Below are positions 5,769 through 7,101 of a stretch of 7,101 bases of DNA, in pieces; positions within the stretch are counted from its first letter, which is position 1, and every line of letters starts with the position of its first letter. Both the position numbers and the translations under genes were made by a program. This stretch comes from an uncultured Bacteroidales bacterium (lineage in GTDB: Bacteria; Bacteroidota; Bacteroidia; Bacteroidales; UBA932). The notes beneath the pieces are model-generated. The model was not told the DNA's origin. It was given only the letters and a program-made list of their open reading frames with translations, and ran no database searches. Location of the stretch: assembly GCA_905235615.1 (NCBI GenBank), contig CAJOMB010000078.1, positions 1-7,101 of the forward strand, written 5' to 3'.

Positions 5769-7101
5769 AGATATCCAGACCCTGACGGTCTCCCTGTGGG
5801 GTGTGAACATTGGAACACTCCAGTGGAATCTGCGCACCCAGTCCAGCTTGTTCTGGTTCTCTCCAGACTATTTCAAGGGCGGGTACGACATAGCGCCCAT
5901 CACTCATCCCAAGGCCCAGCAGAGCCCGGCCATAGCCATTCACGGCATCAAGGAGCCCAAAATATACCAAGGGCTCCCCTCTTTTCTGGCGGATTCCCTG
6001 CCGGACCGTTGGGGTAATGCCGTGTTCGATGCCTGGTTCAAGGAGGAAGGTCTTCATGAGAAAGACAAGACTCCCCTGACCAAGCTCTCCTTCATAGGAA
6101 GGCGCGCAATGGGCGCCCTGGAGTTCTATCCGGTATCTGACAGCGGCTTTTACGATAATGAACAGGTGCGGATAGACCGCCTGTACGAGCAGGCCCAGCA
6201 GATAGAGCAACAACTTGCCGGCAAGAGCATTCCTGCCGGAGAGCCGCTTACACGCCGCGCGCTCACGGCCATCGGGACATCCGCCGGCGGCCGACAGATG
6301 AAGGCCATCATTGCCATAGCCCCGGATGGGACCATCTACGCCGGCCAGACCGGTGCCAGCCCGGAACTTGAGCACTGTATCATTAAGTTCAACACGCCGG
6401 AACACGCCCTGTCCGAAACGGAAATGACGTACTTCCAAATGGCCTGTCAGTGCGGCATCACTATGATGGACAGCCGCCTGATTGAGGTGGAAGGGATCCG
6501 GCATTTTCTGACGCGCCGCTTCGACCGTAAGGATGGAGAGAAACGCTTCATGCTGACCCTGGCCGCCGTTGATCCGGACGCCCATAGCTACGAAGATATG
6601 TTCCGAACCTGCCGGGAGCTGGGAATTCCCAAGCCGGAAATTGACGAACTATTCAAGCGCGCCGTTTTCAACGTGTTCACCAATAACACGGATGACCACG
6701 AGAAGAACTTCTCCTTTCTGATGTCACCTGAAGGTCAATGGCACCTTGCCCCTGCCTATGACCTTACCTTCATCATTGCCACGAATGGCATCGAGCCCGA
6801 AAAGACACACAGTATGTCCATTGGCGGCAAATACACGGACATAACCACCGAAGACCTGATCCGTTTGGGCAGGGATAACTCCGTGAGAAATCCGGAAGAA
6901 GTAATAGACTGCGTGCTAAAAGGAACGGAGAACTATGAGGACCTGGCCCGCAAAAACTGCGTGGACAGTTTCCACATTGAGCTCATCTCCAAACGCCTGC
7001 AGGACCTGCGCCCGGAAGGCAGGAAGATCATCCAGACCATACCGGAAGCATTCTCTTTTACGACAGAAGGCGGCCATACCGTTTCCAACATCCGTTTTGA
7101 G
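5749..7101 (+). CDS. hipA: HipA-family serine/threonine kinase toxin (3' end outside window)
   Basis: 451 codons are open to the last base, with no stop reached. Residues about 9-125 are the HipA N-terminal subdomain, with the family signatures GLPSFLADSLPDRWGN (75-90) and LSFIGRRAMGALEFYP (113-128). The kinase part follows: glycine/serine-rich loop GTSAGGRQMK (176-185), the region where HipA proteins bind ATP and E. coli HipA autophosphorylates; a probable ATP-binding lysine in CIIKFN (K213); the catalytic loop NNTDDHEKNFSF with D315 and N320; and the metal-binding motif LAPAYDLT with D338. All key residues are present, so it should be active. E. coli HipA phosphorylates glutamyl-tRNA synthetase and causes growth arrest; the target of this distant protein is unknown. 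N-terminal domain and kinase are in one chain, unlike split HipS/HipT systems. It overlaps hipB by 20 nt. Ten of its isoleucine codons are ATA, against three in the much longer batD-batE frame, hinting at a different origin. Residues after about 430 may belong to a C-terminal extension. Confidence 0.92.
   Translation, partial: MATRSNKDIQTLTVSLWGVNIGTLQWNLRTQSSLFWFSPDYFKGGYDIAPITHPKAQQSPAIAIHGIKEPKIYQGLPSFLADSLPDRWGNAVFDAWFKEEGLHEKDKTPLTKLSFIGRRAMGALEFYPVSDSGFYDNEQVRIDRLYEQAQQIEQQLAGKSIPAGEPLTRRALTAIGTSAGGRQMKAIIAIAPDGTIYAGQTGASPELEHCIIKFNTPEHALSETEMTYFQMACQCGITMMDSRLIEVEGIRHFLTRRFDRKDGEKRFMLTLAAVDPDAHSYEDMFRTCRELGIPKPEIDELFKRAVFNVFTNNTDDHEKNFSFLMSPEGQWHLAPAYDLTFIIATNGIEPEKTHSMSIGGKYTDITTEDLIRLGRDNSVRNPEEVIDCVLKGTENYEDLARKNCVDSFHIELISKRLQDLRPEGRKIIQTIPEAFSFTTEGGHTVSNIRFE

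Noticed and set aside
5686..6585. 299-residue minus-strand ORF opposite hipA
   Set aside because: It is antisense to hipA with no recognised domain; hipA signatures run continuously on the plus strand.

Overview
The window most likely comes from a GC-rich member of the Bacteroidales (phylum Bacteroidota). Three things point there. A bat (Bacteroides aerotolerance) operon opens the window. Two intergenic promoter candidates fit the Bacteroidota consensus TTTG-N19-TAnnTTTG. Starts lack clear Shine-Dalgarno sequences and are preceded by A-rich stretches. The GC-rich coding style recalls Alistipes-like or related uncultured lineages rather than Bacteroides itself, but this is only a guess.

Layout. 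(1) 1-3785, plus strand: the 3' half of an operon with the tail of batB (von Willebrand A protein), all of batC (TPR protein with a long Gln/Asn/Asp-rich tract), and one continuous 870-codon frame joining BatD to BatE. The genes are packed very tightly (a 4-nt overlap, then a 4-nt gap), so they are probably co-transcribed and translationally coupled. All products are predicted to be membrane-bound or periplasmic and probably form an inner-membrane complex. (2) 3786-3873: a short convergent intergenic stretch with overlapping inverted repeats. (3) 3874-5235, minus strand: a complete cytoplasmic M20-family metallopeptidase of the CNDP/dipeptidase type with all metal ligands intact. (4) 5236-5462: an AT-rich divergent control region with a candidate minus-strand promoter for the peptidase, a candidate plus-strand promoter for hipBA, a 19-bp palindrome on the hipBA promoter, and two hairpins. 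(5) 5463 to the window end: a HipB-like Xre repressor overlapping by 20 nt a HipA-family kinase toxin whose 3' end is cut off.

The most notable observation is the BatD-BatE fusion. It keeps what looks like BatE's own start and signal sequence in the middle of the polypeptide, so the product may be a polytopic two-module protein, a processed polyprotein, or a fusion with internal initiation. The hipBA module is a recognisable toxin-antitoxin (or kinase-regulator) pair. Its codon use differs from the bat operon and it has its own autoregulatory-looking promoter, consistent with an accessory insertion next to core genes. I do not see a clearly new defence or mobile system; no tRNA, rRNA, CRISPR array, transposase or insertion-sequence end was recognised.
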